Below, one piece after another: positions 1-10,981 of a DNA stretch of 64,000 nucleotides. Numbering within the stretch: position 1 is the first letter of the stretch; each line of letters starts with the position of its first letter. Source of the DNA: Entophlyctis helioformis (lineage: Eukaryota; Chytridiomycota; Chytridiomycetes; Chytridiales; Chytriomycetaceae); contig JAHLKH010000032.1 of assembly GCA_025526915.1 (NCBI GenBank), positions 1-64,000 of the forward strand, written 5' to 3'. A model generated the notes under the pieces. It was given only the letters and a program-made list of their open reading frames with translations, did not search any database and was not told the origin of the DNA. A program made the translations under genes and the position numbers.

Positions 1-3000
1 AGTCCAAGCTGCAGCGTGACAGCGAAGAGTTCACAAAGCAGAAGCAGGATCTGGTGCATGACATTGAAGAGATTCGGCGCCACAAGGCAGACATGCTGAG
101 CCGCAGCTGATTGCAGCCACCAAGAGCTCAAGATGGACATCTTGCAACGGCGGCACCAGGTGGAGAATCTCCAAAAGGACATGGAAGAGAAGCAGTCGAC
201 ATACGAGTCGGTGGCACAGGAGCGCGACCGTCTCGAGACTGAGAAAGAGAAGCATCTCATTTCGCTGTCCAAGGCATCCGAGACCCCCATCAAGATCCTC
301 AAGCAGATCGATGTGCTCCGTGACGCCATCTCGTCGCTCGGCGCTGAAAACTCCAAGCAGCTGACCCTGGCGCAGCAGCTCGACAAAGAGCTGGACCGCC
401 TTGCCAAGAAGAAGCGCGACTTGGAGGAGCTGCGCATGGGTCAGGCGGCCGACTACGAGCAGCGACGTGGTCTCATCCACGAGATGGAGCGGCAGGTGGA
501 TGACATCTTCAAGGAGCACGAGCTTGCCAAGGAGCAGCTCGCATTCCAAAAGGCCGAACGTGTCCGGCTCGACATCACGATGCGCAAAACCATACTCGAG
601 GTAGTTTGATGTGTTGGAGCATCTGTGCCGTATACTCGCACTGATCAGCACGCTTGTGCATGCGCCACCAGATCAAACGCGAGCACGACTTGTTCCTTCG
701 CGTCATCCGCGAAAAAGACACGCAGCTCAAACTCCACCGCCGCCTCGAAACAACCGTCAACAATATCAGAATGTCGACACCCACCATCCGCAAGCAGAGC
801 GAGGACTTTCGTCGCCAACTCGAGTTTATCAAGGCCGACGAGAAGTTTTACCGCAAGGAAAACGGCCGGCTGCGCAAGCTGATTGACATTGCGACCTACG
901 ACTTTCTCAAGCAAGAGAAGCTGGAAAAATCCGAGGCAGAGATGCTGACTGAGCAGATTGGCGCCAATCGGAAGCTGGAAGCCGATCTGGAAGAGGCCGC
1001 TTCGCGATGCCAGGAGCTGTCTCGCAAGGTTGAGGAGATAAAGATGGAGAAGGACTTGCGTGTGAGCGGTTGCTTGGCAGCAGTGGTAGTGTCGAGCGAG
1101 CGGTCTGTGCTTGTGCTGATGAATGTTGCCCCGTGACAGGCACGCGAGGTCATTCGCATCCAAAGCAAAGTGCGCGCAATCAAGGGCGACAATGCTGGCA
1201 AGGAGATCAGCATCATTGATGCATCCAAGCGGTGCACAGAGGCAGTCAACCGTCTCAAGGATTTCGGTGCTCTGTACGAGCTGGTCAAGAACGAGCGAAA
1301 CAAATACGCAAGTTTTGGTTGCGATGGCGTGCTCGTATGGCAGCAGTGCTGACTGGTGTTTTGTTTGCAGCTCAACCAAATCCAATCGTCGACTCAGCGG
1401 GCAGCTGAGATGAAGGAGAAGATCAAGATCCTGTCCAACGAGATTGAGATTCTGCGGCACGAAATCTACAACAAGGACCGTGAAGTGTCGGTATGTTGGC
1501 TCCTGAAGCAGCATGGATGTGCACATCGGCCAACTGATGCCTTTGTCGGAGTGCAGAAAAAGCGACAGGAAAACAGTGCTGCGTATGCGTTGCGCGACTC
1601 GCTCAAGAACGAGGCCAACAAACTCATGGTGCAGTACAGAGACCGGCGAGGTAGGTGGCATTGCGGTGTACGGTGTCCAAACCATGGAAGCATAACAACA
1701 CAAATGCGCGTAAACAGACCAGATTGACCAGCATCTGGCGGCCATCGAGGCACTCAACATGCACATCAACTCGGCCGAAGAAGAGATGATGACGCTCAAA
1801 CTCCGATACGAACAGTGCATCAAGGAGCGCAACATGGTCGGCGTGCATCTGCTTGACCGCAACGACGAGCTCTGCATCCTGTACGAGCGTCTCAATGTGC
1901 AGAAGGAAGTCATGGCAAAGGGCGAATCCGCGCTCGTTGACAAGGAGGACGAGATCCGCAAGCTCTCGCTTATCGTTGCCGAGCTCAAGCGCAAAGTCGA
2001 GCTGCAGAAGCAAACCGAGCCGCTTGTCGGCGTGTACGAGGGCGAGATTGAGAAGCTGGAAGCTAGCAGAGAAAAGCTGCGCAAAAAAGTTGCCGACCTT
2101 GCTGAAGAGATGGAGAACCCCGATGACCCAAGACGGTGCCGCAACCTTGGCGGCGTCGATCCATCTCAAAAGGAGCTGCTGAAGAAGATTGAGCGTCTCG
2201 AGGATCTACTTGCTGGCCGCGAAGTATGTCTGCTGCAGTATGCGAGGTTCCATGGTTGCTCAACAGATGAAAGTCACTAACAGCGCAATGTAGGAGAAGC
2301 TGCTGGAAAAGGATCTCATTCTAGAAGAGATTGGCACGCTGACAGACAGACTCAAGTCGCAGACGCTCGAGGGTAAAGACGAGACGTACCAGGTCTCGCG
2401 CCGACTCAACGATCTGACAAAGCGTATCAAGCACGTCACAAAGTGCATGATGGCCAAGGTGTCTGAGCTGGCCATGCATCAGGCACTCGCCATGAGCCTC
2501 TATCAAGAGAAAAGTGAAAAGGTGGAGGCATGTTGCGTGGAATGCTACACGCGAGCACCATACTGACAGCCATGGAGATTAGGAGGCACTTGTGGAAGAA
2601 GCAAAGCGCCGGCTTGAGACTGAAGACATTCCGACCGAGCAGATCGAGCGCGACTTTGTGCGGTCAGAGCGAGCACGCATCCGCCGCGAGGCCAAGGTGA
2701 ATGCACTCAAGGAACGCAAGCAGCGCGAAGAGGCGGGCCGCTTTGTGGACATGTGCGTTGCTCACATTGGCATGCAGCTCAGTCGATCCACCTGTGCCTG
2801 CTCCACTCCACGACACTCTACTGACACTCGACCCCACTCCACTGACATTCTGCCTGCAATGCAGCGGCGACGACAACTTCTTCACATATGGCAATGTGCG
2901 GACCATGGCCGAGCCGCGTCCCAATGCGTACATCCCAGATGCCACCGGATACGGCGAGCTGCCGATTCCCAAACCATACGGTGCACATGCGCCGTACAAG

Positions 3001-3066
3001 CCGCACGAGACTGGGTCGCACATGCGGCACTACAGACGGCCGACCGTCAAGCCAGTCGAGCTGTAG
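1..3066 (+). CDS. CCDC146: CCDC146-like coiled-coil flagellar/centriolar protein, 5' end outside the window
   Basis: About 825 residues of an almost entirely coiled-coil protein. Exons inferred from splice sites and reading phase: 3-600, 672-1061, 1140-1307, 1371-1490, 1557-1650, 1718-2223, 2294-2521, 2583-2752 and 2865-3066. Recognition rests on the C-terminal tail, which keeps the family signature [11 protein letters not shown], then [12 protein letters not shown] and [14 protein letters not shown] just before the stop, and on internal blocks such as [12 protein letters not shown] and [14 protein letters not shown]. In animals CCDC146 sits at centrioles and axonemal microtubules and is needed for sperm flagella; a role in zoospore flagella is inferred. 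Intron 3 (1308-1370) appears to be GC-AG (GCAAGT donor). The frame changes twice between about 96 and 124, each fitted by one missing base, so the first exon is slightly broken as given. The start lies upstream of the window. Confidence 0.9.
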
Positions 3067-3301
3067 ATGCCCTCACGGGCGAGCCACTTGGATGCCGGCG
3101 TGATAGCAGAGTGACAGCAGGGTGATGCCACGTGGAAAGAATGAACGCACCATTGGCAGTGCATCAGCCATATGTGGTTGGATTCGGTGGAGATGCTCGG
3201 CAGGCAGCGGTTGGATCGCTGGCGGACAAGTGAGACAGCAGCGACAGTGTTTGTGTGGACACGGTACTTATTCAATGCAGGCAGGACACCACTTGTGACG
3301 G

Positions 3302-3566
3302 CTGCTCGTACAGTGTCACTCAGCACTGTTGGTAGCGAAGTCACTTCATTGTGGATCTGGTGAACATACCTGCTCGTACAGTGTCACTCAGCAATGTTGG
3401 TAGCGAAGTGACGAGCACGAGCATGCAGGACGGGACCGCTTTTATAGAGGTCCCAGATCTGGCAGAAGCTTATTTGAGAGGTTCCAGAAAGTTCCCAGAT
3501 GTGGCCGTGCACCGCGTCAATGACGAGACTAACAGCGGAACTTGGTAGTCGTACTGGCGCGCAACA
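3302..3566 (-). repeat. 3' LTR of a Ty3/gypsy element (family 1), minus strand
   Basis: Read on the minus strand, the integrase stop (3578) is followed at once by a purine-rich tract (about 3577-3567, gacgggaggaa) and then by TGTTGC at 3566, the usual polypurine tract then TG start of a Ty3-type LTR. The LTR holds a TATA-like CTATAAAAGC (3447-3438). Its distal part carries two 43-bp copies (3412-3370 and 3344-3302, two mismatches) separated by a 25-nt spacer that starts GTATGT and ends CAATGAA. The same repeat-spacer-repeat plan occurs in the two LTRs of the neighbouring element. The outer LTR boundary is not certain because no target-site duplication could be found. Confidence 0.7.
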
Positions 3567-3577
3567 TTCCTCCCGTC

Positions 3578-4571
3578 CTAGATGGAGGCACGTCCCTGTG
3601 CCGATTGCTCTGGGTTTGGACGCGCACGTTGGACAATGGGGATACCACGGTGATCGCGTTGCGGCCCGGTAGTTGATGACGGTGCTGCTGGTGCCGCGAT
3701 GCGTGGCGGAGCGGCTGCTGCGGCTGGAACTGGCATGAGCGGCTGGTTGGACGAACCTCCATAGAATACGTCCGTCTGCGGGCTATAGTAGGGGGCGAGG
3801 TGATCGCCATTGATAAGATTCTCGAGCATGGATCCGTTGGCGCGCATCAATCGGTACGTGTCGTTGGGCCCGACCTCCTGCACAATGTATGGCCCGGTCC
3901 ACGAGAGCTCAAACTTGGTCTTGTCGTGATGCTTCTGCTTGACGTACTCGCCCACGACAAACCGATCTGCTTGCACCGTGTGCGTCGTGTTGTAGCGCTC
4001 CTCCATGCGTTTGGCCTGAGCCTGCGATCGCACGTACGCGGCCTGGCGCGCGAGTCCGACCTCGTCGAGACTGCGGGCGGTCCAGGCGGCCATGTCCTGC
4101 CAGTCCTTGGGATTGTACTCGTGCGGCAGGCTGTCGTCTCCAAGTAGGCGCGGCTCGACTCCAAACAGCAGGTAGAACGGCGAGTAGCCCGTGACCTCGT
4201 GGCGCCGCGTGCGCAGCGCGAGCAGCGCCTGCGGCACGTACTTGTCCCAGCGCTCGGGTGATCCGGCGCACAGCTTGGTGAGAATGGCGTTCAGCGACCG
4301 GTGCATGCGCTCGACGGCTCCATTCGTGCGCGGATGGTACGGCGTCGACGGCAGGTGGTTGGTCGCTTGCAGCTTGAGATACTCGCGCAGGCCGTCGTTG
4401 GTGAACACGTTCGCGCGATCCGTGATAATCTCGCGTGGTGCACCAAACTGGCACAGGATCTCCTCGTAGATGAACTTGGCGGCGGTCGTGGCGTCGCGGT
4501 TGGGATACGCCTTGGCCACCACCCAGCGTGTGGCGTAGTCGATCGCGGTGAACAGCTGCGTGTTGCCGTCG
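3578..4571 (-). pseudogene. Ty3/gypsy integrase C-terminal fragment (family 1), truncated
   Basis: The minus-strand reading frame shows the integrase catalytic core: DGNTQLFTAIDYATRW with the first catalytic Asp, then APREIITDRANVF with the second, then PYHPRTNGAVERMHRSLN with the catalytic Glu. After it come a C-terminal GPY/F-like module (ELSWTGPYIVQEVGPNDTYR, then LINGDHLAPYY) and a Pro/Ala-rich tail to the stop at 3578. No chromodomain is seen. Everything upstream of the first catalytic Asp (gag, protease, reverse transcriptase, RNase H, zinc finger) is missing: homology ends where the LTR of the plus-strand element starts (TGTAAC at 4572). The frame runs open for about 130 nt into that LTR, but this is unrelated sequence. 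The missing part does not reappear beyond 11194. Confidence 0.8.
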
Positions 4572-4796
4572 TGTAACGGATGCTCGGTCGCGGTCACGTG
4601 ATCCACGTGACCCACGTGACCGGACAGACATCGCCCGGCCGCGTCCCCCGCTCTGGTTGCCCCCGTTCTTGCAGTCGTCTGCCCGCCCTTCCTCGCGTGC
4701 ATACTCACTGCCCCTGCAACCAGGTCCGTGCTTATGTCTCAATGAAGTCGTCTGCCCGCCCTTCCTCGCGTGCATACTCACTGCCCCTGCAACCAG
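4572..4796 (+). repeat. 5' LTR of the chromovirus (family 2)
   Basis: Begins TGTAACGGATGC at 4572, in register with the 3' LTR start at 10982. It contains two identical 51-bp copies (4673-4723 and 4746-4796), both ending CAACCAG, separated by a 22-nt spacer (4724-4745) that starts GTCCGTGC and ends CAATGA. The spacer holds the first ATG of the long gag-proximal frame. The end at 4796 is set by comparison with the other LTR, where similarity also stops after the second copy. No convincing tRNA primer binding site could be named downstream. Confidence 0.75.
4595..4618. promoter_or_regulatory. Triple CACGTG E-box cluster in LTR U3
   Basis: Three CACGTG palindromes start at 4595, 4604 and 4613, exactly 9 bp apart, close to the 5' edge of the LTR. 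CACGTG is the classic binding site of bHLH regulators of the Cbf1/Pho4 type in fungi. The 3' LTR keeps one such site in a 12-bp perfect palindrome (11008-11019). Regulatory use is inferred from position and spacing only. Confidence 0.45.
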
Positions 4797-6828
4797 CCGG
4801 CAAGTCTGCCTGGAGGCCCAGTGCTACAGCAAGAACCGCCCTCTCGACGCCGTCGGCCGCCGTTCCCGCCGCCGTCGATCGATTTTTCCGTCGTTTTTCC
4901 GTTTTTTTTTTCCTTTGGATGGCCGTCGAGCGCTCGCCCCAGCCCGCGGCTCGCTCGGCTGCCGCCCCCTTGGGCACTGACCAGGACCTCCTCGGCGAGG
5001 CCTCGTTCGATACGGCCCGCTCGTTCATCGACGCCACCCCCCCAAGGTCCCAGCACCGCCCCGACCCTGTGGGTACGTCGTCCGTCTTGATGGCCGACTC
5101 TGCTCTGGGCGCGTCTTTTGGCGCCTCACCAGCGCGCCGCCACTCCTCGGCCGATCTGTTGGGCCGCCACGACGCAGACGCTGGTCGGCGCCAAGAGGCG
5201 TTCCTCTCCGGCCCTTCACCATCACTGGAGAGCACATGTTCTACGAACTCGTGCGCCTCCACACGGGGGCGTCAGACACCAGCCGAGCACTCAAGGCGAC
5301 CACATCATCTGCGGCCGCCGCCCACGCTGCCATCGACAATCTGCGGCTTCAGCTGCAGTCGGACCGCGACATGGCCGCCAGGCAGGCTGAGGCCTACTCC
5401 AACGCCACCCAGCTCCACCATCAACGCCTGGTGGCACTCTTTGACTCTGTCGAGGCCAACTCAGAGGCCATACGGGGCCTGCAGAAGAGCGTCGCCAACA
5501 CGTCGGAATCCGTGATTGCACTGGAGCAGGTCTTCTCGGATGCCGTCGCCAAGGCCACCAAAACGGCAAACGCTGCGTTGGCGCAGGCCTCAGCCACGGC
5601 GACCCTGCTTGCGGAGCATCCGGTCCAGGCGCTTGGGTCCTCGGTGGACTCGCGTCCGGCCCACGCGTCGGGATCCTCGGTGGATGCTCGCCTGCCAGCA
5701 GCCGTGGAAGCCCGTGCACCAAACTTGGCCAAGGTGTTCTCGGAATCGCTTGGCAGACAGGTGCCGTTCAACGGCCTTGTCATGGTCAAGGGCTCGCAGC
5801 TGACGGTCAACTGGAACGCCACTCGCGAGAGCCTCGAGCCGTTCGTCCTTGCCATTGAGATGGCCTACAAGAGCGCCTGCAAGGCGACCGGCGTGGACGC
5901 GATCCCCCTGAGCGACATTGGCGCAACCCTCTTGACGCTCCTCACAGGCGATGCCCGTGTATTCGCCACCGCCTGGTTCAAGTCGCTCAAGACAGACGAT
6001 CCACCCCCGACGCTCGCCCACTTCCTTGCGGACCTCGTGTCGCGCCACAGTGCCCCGGAACGAGTCCGAGGCCAGGCTCGCCAGAAGCTGGAGCGTGACT
6101 TTGCGCCCACTGAGTGCCATGGCCGTGTCCCGCAGGATTGGCTGCATGCAGCCGAGCGGCTGTTCGATGACGCCCAGCTTACGGAGGCGGAGAGGCTCAC
6201 ATTCCTCCGCACGCGCATCAAGGACAAGCCCGAGGCGTGGGATTCGCTCACGACCTACTCGGCCCTCCGCGAGGCGTTCATCAAGCGACACTCAGGCGCG
6301 GAGGAACACGAGCGTGACATTGCAATTGCCACTGCCCTCGCCAACGCTCACAAGGCCCAAGACGCCAAGTCGACGCCCAGCTCTGGCAAGACAGCCGCCG
6401 CGTCGCCGCGTTCTTGGAGCTCCTCATCGCCCAAGGCCACTCCTGCGCCCTCTGGCAACAACAGCGCATCTGAAACGCGTAAGGCCGCCTCGCCCGCTGC
6501 GACAGCCGACCATGCCAGCCGATCGCCTAGCCAGCGCCCGCCCCACTCTAAGGTCGGGCGCATCGCGGCAAAGGCCAAGGCACCCGGGTACGTTCGCTCG
6601 CCCCCTCTGGCTCCTCCTGCTCCTGCGGCTAAGCACGCTTCGGCGGCTAAGCCTGCGGCCGTGCGTAAGCCCAATGCTGACACCGAACCTCCATCGGTCC
6701 CTGCCCGTGACGACGGCGCACCAGCAATGGCTCCGGCTCGCGGTCGCTCGAAACCGTCTCGTCGTTCTCAGACGACGGGACCCAGTACAGCGACGCAGAT
6801 GAAGAAGAGTAGTCCCAGTTGTGGCTGA
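4742..6828 (+). pseudogene. Retrotransposon Gag (capsid-like) polyprotein, one frameshift
   Basis: Two overlapping frames make up Gag. The first opens at ATG 4742, inside the LTR, or at 4919 (MAVERSPQP), and runs to 5515. The second carries the conserved part from about 5212 (FTITGEHMFYELVRLHTG) to the TGA at 6826-6828. A single-base shift near 5200-5230 is needed to join them. The second part has a coiled-coil-like helix (about 5300-5560), then a retrotransposon capsid-type helical domain (about 5770-6340) and a basic Ser/Pro/Ala-rich tail. No CCHC zinc knuckle is present, which is unusual for Ty3 Gag. Gag ends with TGA, with TAA at 6835, in the same frame as the following protease region. 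Confidence 0.75.
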
Positions 6829-6840
6829 TGCGAATAAAAG

Positions 6841-9800
6841 GTGCCCTCTGTGGCCCCTGATCACCCTGTTTGTCCTGTGTTGCCGCCGTCGCGACTGAAG
6901 GAGGGGCACCTGGCTCCTGTGAAGCCCATCACAGAGAACCGGTGCACCTTCCCTGTCTTCTTAGACAATCGCAGCGCCAGCGTCCTGGTGGACACTGGCA
7001 GCAGCGCGAATCTAGTGGCTCGCCGTTGGTTGGATGCCAACGGCCTGCTCGCCGCTGCCCGGCCGTTCACCCGGCAGGCGGTGACTCTCGAGTTTGCCAA
7101 CGGCAACTTGCAGAGGCTAGATTCAGAGGTCTACCTCACGCTCGCTGACAGATCTAATGCTGTCAGCCAGGTGCGGTTCCTTGTCTACGATGGTGTGGAT
7201 GATGTCATCCTGGGCATGCCGTGGCTGCGCACCACCGCGAAGGCGTCGTTCAACTTCCGTCGCGGCGTTTTCCGCTTCTCAACCGAGTCGCGCCCCGATG
7301 TGCACCACATCTGGCAGCACGAAGACGCTCCGCCGTCTGCTGCACCCCACAACCGGCCGCACTCTGACATCGTGGTTACCATGTCGGACATCCTCGCCCA
7401 TCCTGACGAGTATGCGGAGCTGGTCTATGTGGATGATCTGCCTGAGGACCGTGAGGCAGCTGCTGATGCGCGCCTTCGCGTCGCGGCTGCAAACGGCCTC
7501 ACCCCGGACGAGCTGAAGGAGAAGTACCCCTACCTTCCAGTCTGCCCGGACGAGGAGACGCAGAAGGCATTCATCGATACTACGAGGTCTGCTGCCCGCC
7601 GCAAGGCCGTGCGCACGACTCGGAGTTCGAGATTGCGATCCCTTTCATTAAGGATGCGCAGCTGCCGCCGCGTCGTGGCCTCAAGAGACTGAACCAGGAT
7701 GCATCCATAGCGCTCAAGAAGCAGCTAGACGAGTGGTACACCAAAGGTTACATCCGCCGCTCGTCATCGCCTTTGGGCGCCGGCACGCTCTTTGTCCGCA
7801 AAAAGGATGGTTCGCTGCGGTTGGTCATCGACTACCGCGGCTTGAACAACATCTCGGTGAAGTTCCACAGTGCGATCCCGGAGATTGAGACCCTCCGTGA
7901 TAACTTGGCAAACAAACCCTTCCGCTCGATGCTTGACATCCGCGAGGGCTTCCTTAACATTCGTGTTAAGGCGGAGGACCAGTGGAAAACTGCGTTCTCC
8001 ACCCAGTTTGGTCACTTTGAGTTCACGGTCATGCCTTTTGGGCTGACCAATGCTCCGGCTGTGTTTACACAGGCCATCCAGTCGACGCTCAATGAGCTGC
8101 TGGGCACGTGCGTCTCGGTGTACATGGATGACATCTACATCTACAGCGCGACGTACAAGGAGCATATCAAACACCTACGCACTGTTCTCAAGCTGCTACT
8201 GGAGGCTCAATTGTACATTAAGCCATCTAAGTGCATGATCCTGCAGCAGGACATTGAGTTCTGCGGTCACGTGCTTTCGCCCACTGGTTATTCCATTGCG
8301 CCAAAGCACTTGCAGGACATGGCAGCAGCGCCACACATCTCAAACACAACCACTCTGGCAACTTGGCTTGGCAAGCTTGTGTGGTTAAAGTCATTCATTG
8401 GTGGGCCGAACCCTGCAAAGGCGTACGCCACCATGTGTCTGCCACTTTACAAGCTACTAGCCAAGAATGCCAAGTGGGAGTGGGGCCCTGCTCAAAAGCA
8501 GGCTGTGGAAGACCTGCGACAGGCAGTGTTGAAGGCACCGAGCTGCGGTTCTTTGACCCGGCTCTGGAAACGCATGTCTACACTGATGCCAGCAACTACG
8601 TCATTGCCGGCTACCTGTCGCAGATCCACCCAGATGGCGAGAAGCTGGTGGCCTGCTGGTCACGTAAGCTTAGCCCAGCCGAGATGAACTATCCAACCCA
8701 CGAACGCGAGTTGCTCGCCATCGTGGAGTTCTTCTCGCGTTTCCGTCATCTGCTGTCCAGTGTGCGCTCTGTCACGCACACTGACCACAAGGCGCTGGTC
8801 TGGTTGGCCACGCAGCCCCACCTGTCGGATCGGCAGGCTCGATGGGTCCTGTCTCTGCAGGAGTTTGATACATCCATCGAGTACGTGCCTGGCGAGCTCA
8901 ACTCGCTGGCCGATCTGCTGTCCCGCGATCCCTCAAAGGCCCCTCTCTGCACAAACTGTCGCTCGCCCGTCCCGATCCGTGCTGCCAATCTGCGCACTGA
9001 CTCTGACTGGGCGAAAGACGTGCGTGCGGCGTTGCCGGCCGACCCATTCGCCTCCAGACTGCCTGGCTGGAAGGCTGACCCGTCGTCAGCCACGCCGGCC
9101 GACCGCAAGGTCGTAGTGCACATGGAGTGCTTGGATGGTGCGTGGTGGTACAAAGGCAACCGCTTGTATGTGCCGCAGTCTCTGCGCGCGGATCTGCTCG
9201 CCCACTACCACGACTCTCCCTTCGGTGCGCACCAGGGACGTCAGCGGACCACCAGCCGCTTGTCGAACCGGTACTTCTGGCCCAGAATGTCTGAGGACAT
9301 TGCTGCCTATGTCGCCTCATGCGACGTGTGCCAGCGCCACCGCACGCCCAACCACCGGCCCGACGGCCTGCTGCATCCACTCGCGATCCCGGACGACTGC
9401 TTCTCGAGCGTCGCCATGGACGTCATGTTCCTGCCCGCGGGCGGACAAGACGATGCGTTTGATGCTGCTCTGGTTGTGGTCGATCGCCTGTCCGGTCTCT
9501 GCGACGCGTTCCCGTGCCGCCGCTCGTCGTCGGCCCAGGAGCTGGCCGAGCTCTTCCTGACTCGCTGGGTCTGCTCGGGCAAGGGCTTCCCGTCGACATC
9601 GTCTCGGACCGCGACGCCCGCTGGCTGTCGGCCTTCTGGTCGAGCCTCTGCACCGCTGCCCGGATCAAGCAGAACCTCAGCACGGCTCGCCACCAGCAGA
9701 CTGACGGCTTGGCCGAACGCAGCATCCGCACCATCAAGGATGCGCTCGCCAAGGCGGCCGATTACCACGGCTCTGACTGGCCGCTGCTGCTCGGTCCCAC

Positions 9801-10928
9801 CTGCTTTGGCCTCAACTGCGCGCCGTCTGCGTCGTCTGGCTTTGCACCCTTCTTCCTGGCGTTTGGCCGCCACCCGCGGTCCTTCCCGTCCGAGCCAGCC
9901 CTGGCACCATCTGCCGCGGCCCGCGACCTGCTGCTGGACATGGCTGCTGCTCGCGACTCGGCCATTTTGAATCGGCGCAAAGCCCAGGCAGCCATGGCCG
10001 TTCAGGCAAACAAGCGTCGCCGCCGTCACCCTGCGTACAAGATCGGCGACATGGTGCTCCTCAACGCTGAGGGCATCTCCTGGCCGGCGGACTCGCACCG
10101 CCCGCCGCTCACGGCCGCCAAGTGGCTCGGCCCCTTTGCCATCACCAGCCTGGACTCTGGTGAATCTGGCCTCAACTACACGCTTGCGCTGCCTGCCTCG
10201 CTGCACCGCGTCCACAACGTGTTCCATGCCGACCGGATCTGCCCGTATGTCGACCCTCTGTCTGCGCCACCGGCCGCAAGGACGTGCCCTCCCGGCCTGA
10301 CCCCGAGTACCACGCCGACGACGGCACGTCAGACAACTACGAGGTCGAGCGGATCGTTGACTCGCGCACTTATCGCGGCAAGATCGAGTATCTGGTCAAG
10401 TGGGTCGGTTATCCAGCCGACGACAACACATGGGTCCCAGCTGCCGACATGCGCAAGGCCCAGGACCTCGTCAAGGCGTTCCATGCTCGGCCGACCAAGG
10501 CGCCTAAGGGCAAGGCGTCCAAACCGGCTCAGCCCACGCACGCGGCTCCTGCACCGGCTGCCCCTGCCCCCGCCGCGGCGCCTGCTCCCACGCAGCCCAA
10601 GGCATCCAAGCCCTCTCGCCGCAAGCGCACTGCGCCTGCTCCTGCACCAGTGGCCCCTGCTCCAGCAGCAGCCACGCCCGCGGCACCTGCTCCGGCTGAC
10701 GAGCCGATCGCACCTGCTGCACCCGCATCTCCCTCTCTCTCTCCATCTTTCCCTCCTCTCCCTCCTCCCTCTTCTCCTCCCTCCTTCTCTCTCTCTTCTC
10801 TTCCCCCTCTCAACCATCCCGCCCCACCTCGTCGCTCTGAGCGCACGGTTCCCCGTCCTGTGTCCTATGCGTCCATCGTTGCCCGCACTTCTTCCTCTTG
10901 TGTGTGCAACGCCCATGCATCCTCTTAG
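6841..10928 (+). pseudogene. Pol polyprotein: protease, RT, RNase H, integrase and chromodomain, with frameshifts
   Basis: Protease motif VLVDTGSSANLV lies near 6990-7020. Reverse transcriptase follows a frame change near 7575, with RRGLKRLNQDASIALKKQ, LRLVIDYRGLNNI and the catalytic YMDD at 8121-8132. RNase H follows a change near 8550 (HVYTDASNYVIAGYLSQI). The integrase has an HHCC zinc finger (CDVCQRHR near 9325), a first catalytic Asp in AMDVMFLPAGG, a further change near 9570, then IVSDRDARWLS and QQTDGLAERSIRTIKD with the second Asp and the Glu. After a change near 10270 a chromodomain (YEVERIVDSRTYRGKIEY, then LVKWVGYPADDNTWVP) and a Pro/Ala-rich tail end at 10928. All catalytic residues are still present, so decay is recent or partly an assembly effect. 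Confidence 0.88.
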
Positions 10929-10973
10929 TCGCTGTTCATCCACTCTTCGTTCTTATGAGTGGCTGTCTACGCT

Positions 10974-10981
10974 GGGGGGAG
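10974..10981 (+). other. Polypurine tract of the chromovirus
   Basis: GGGGGGAG lies directly against the TGTAAC start of the 3' LTR, the position of the plus-strand primer in Ty3-type elements. It fixes the element's orientation and the LTR start. Confidence 0.8.
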
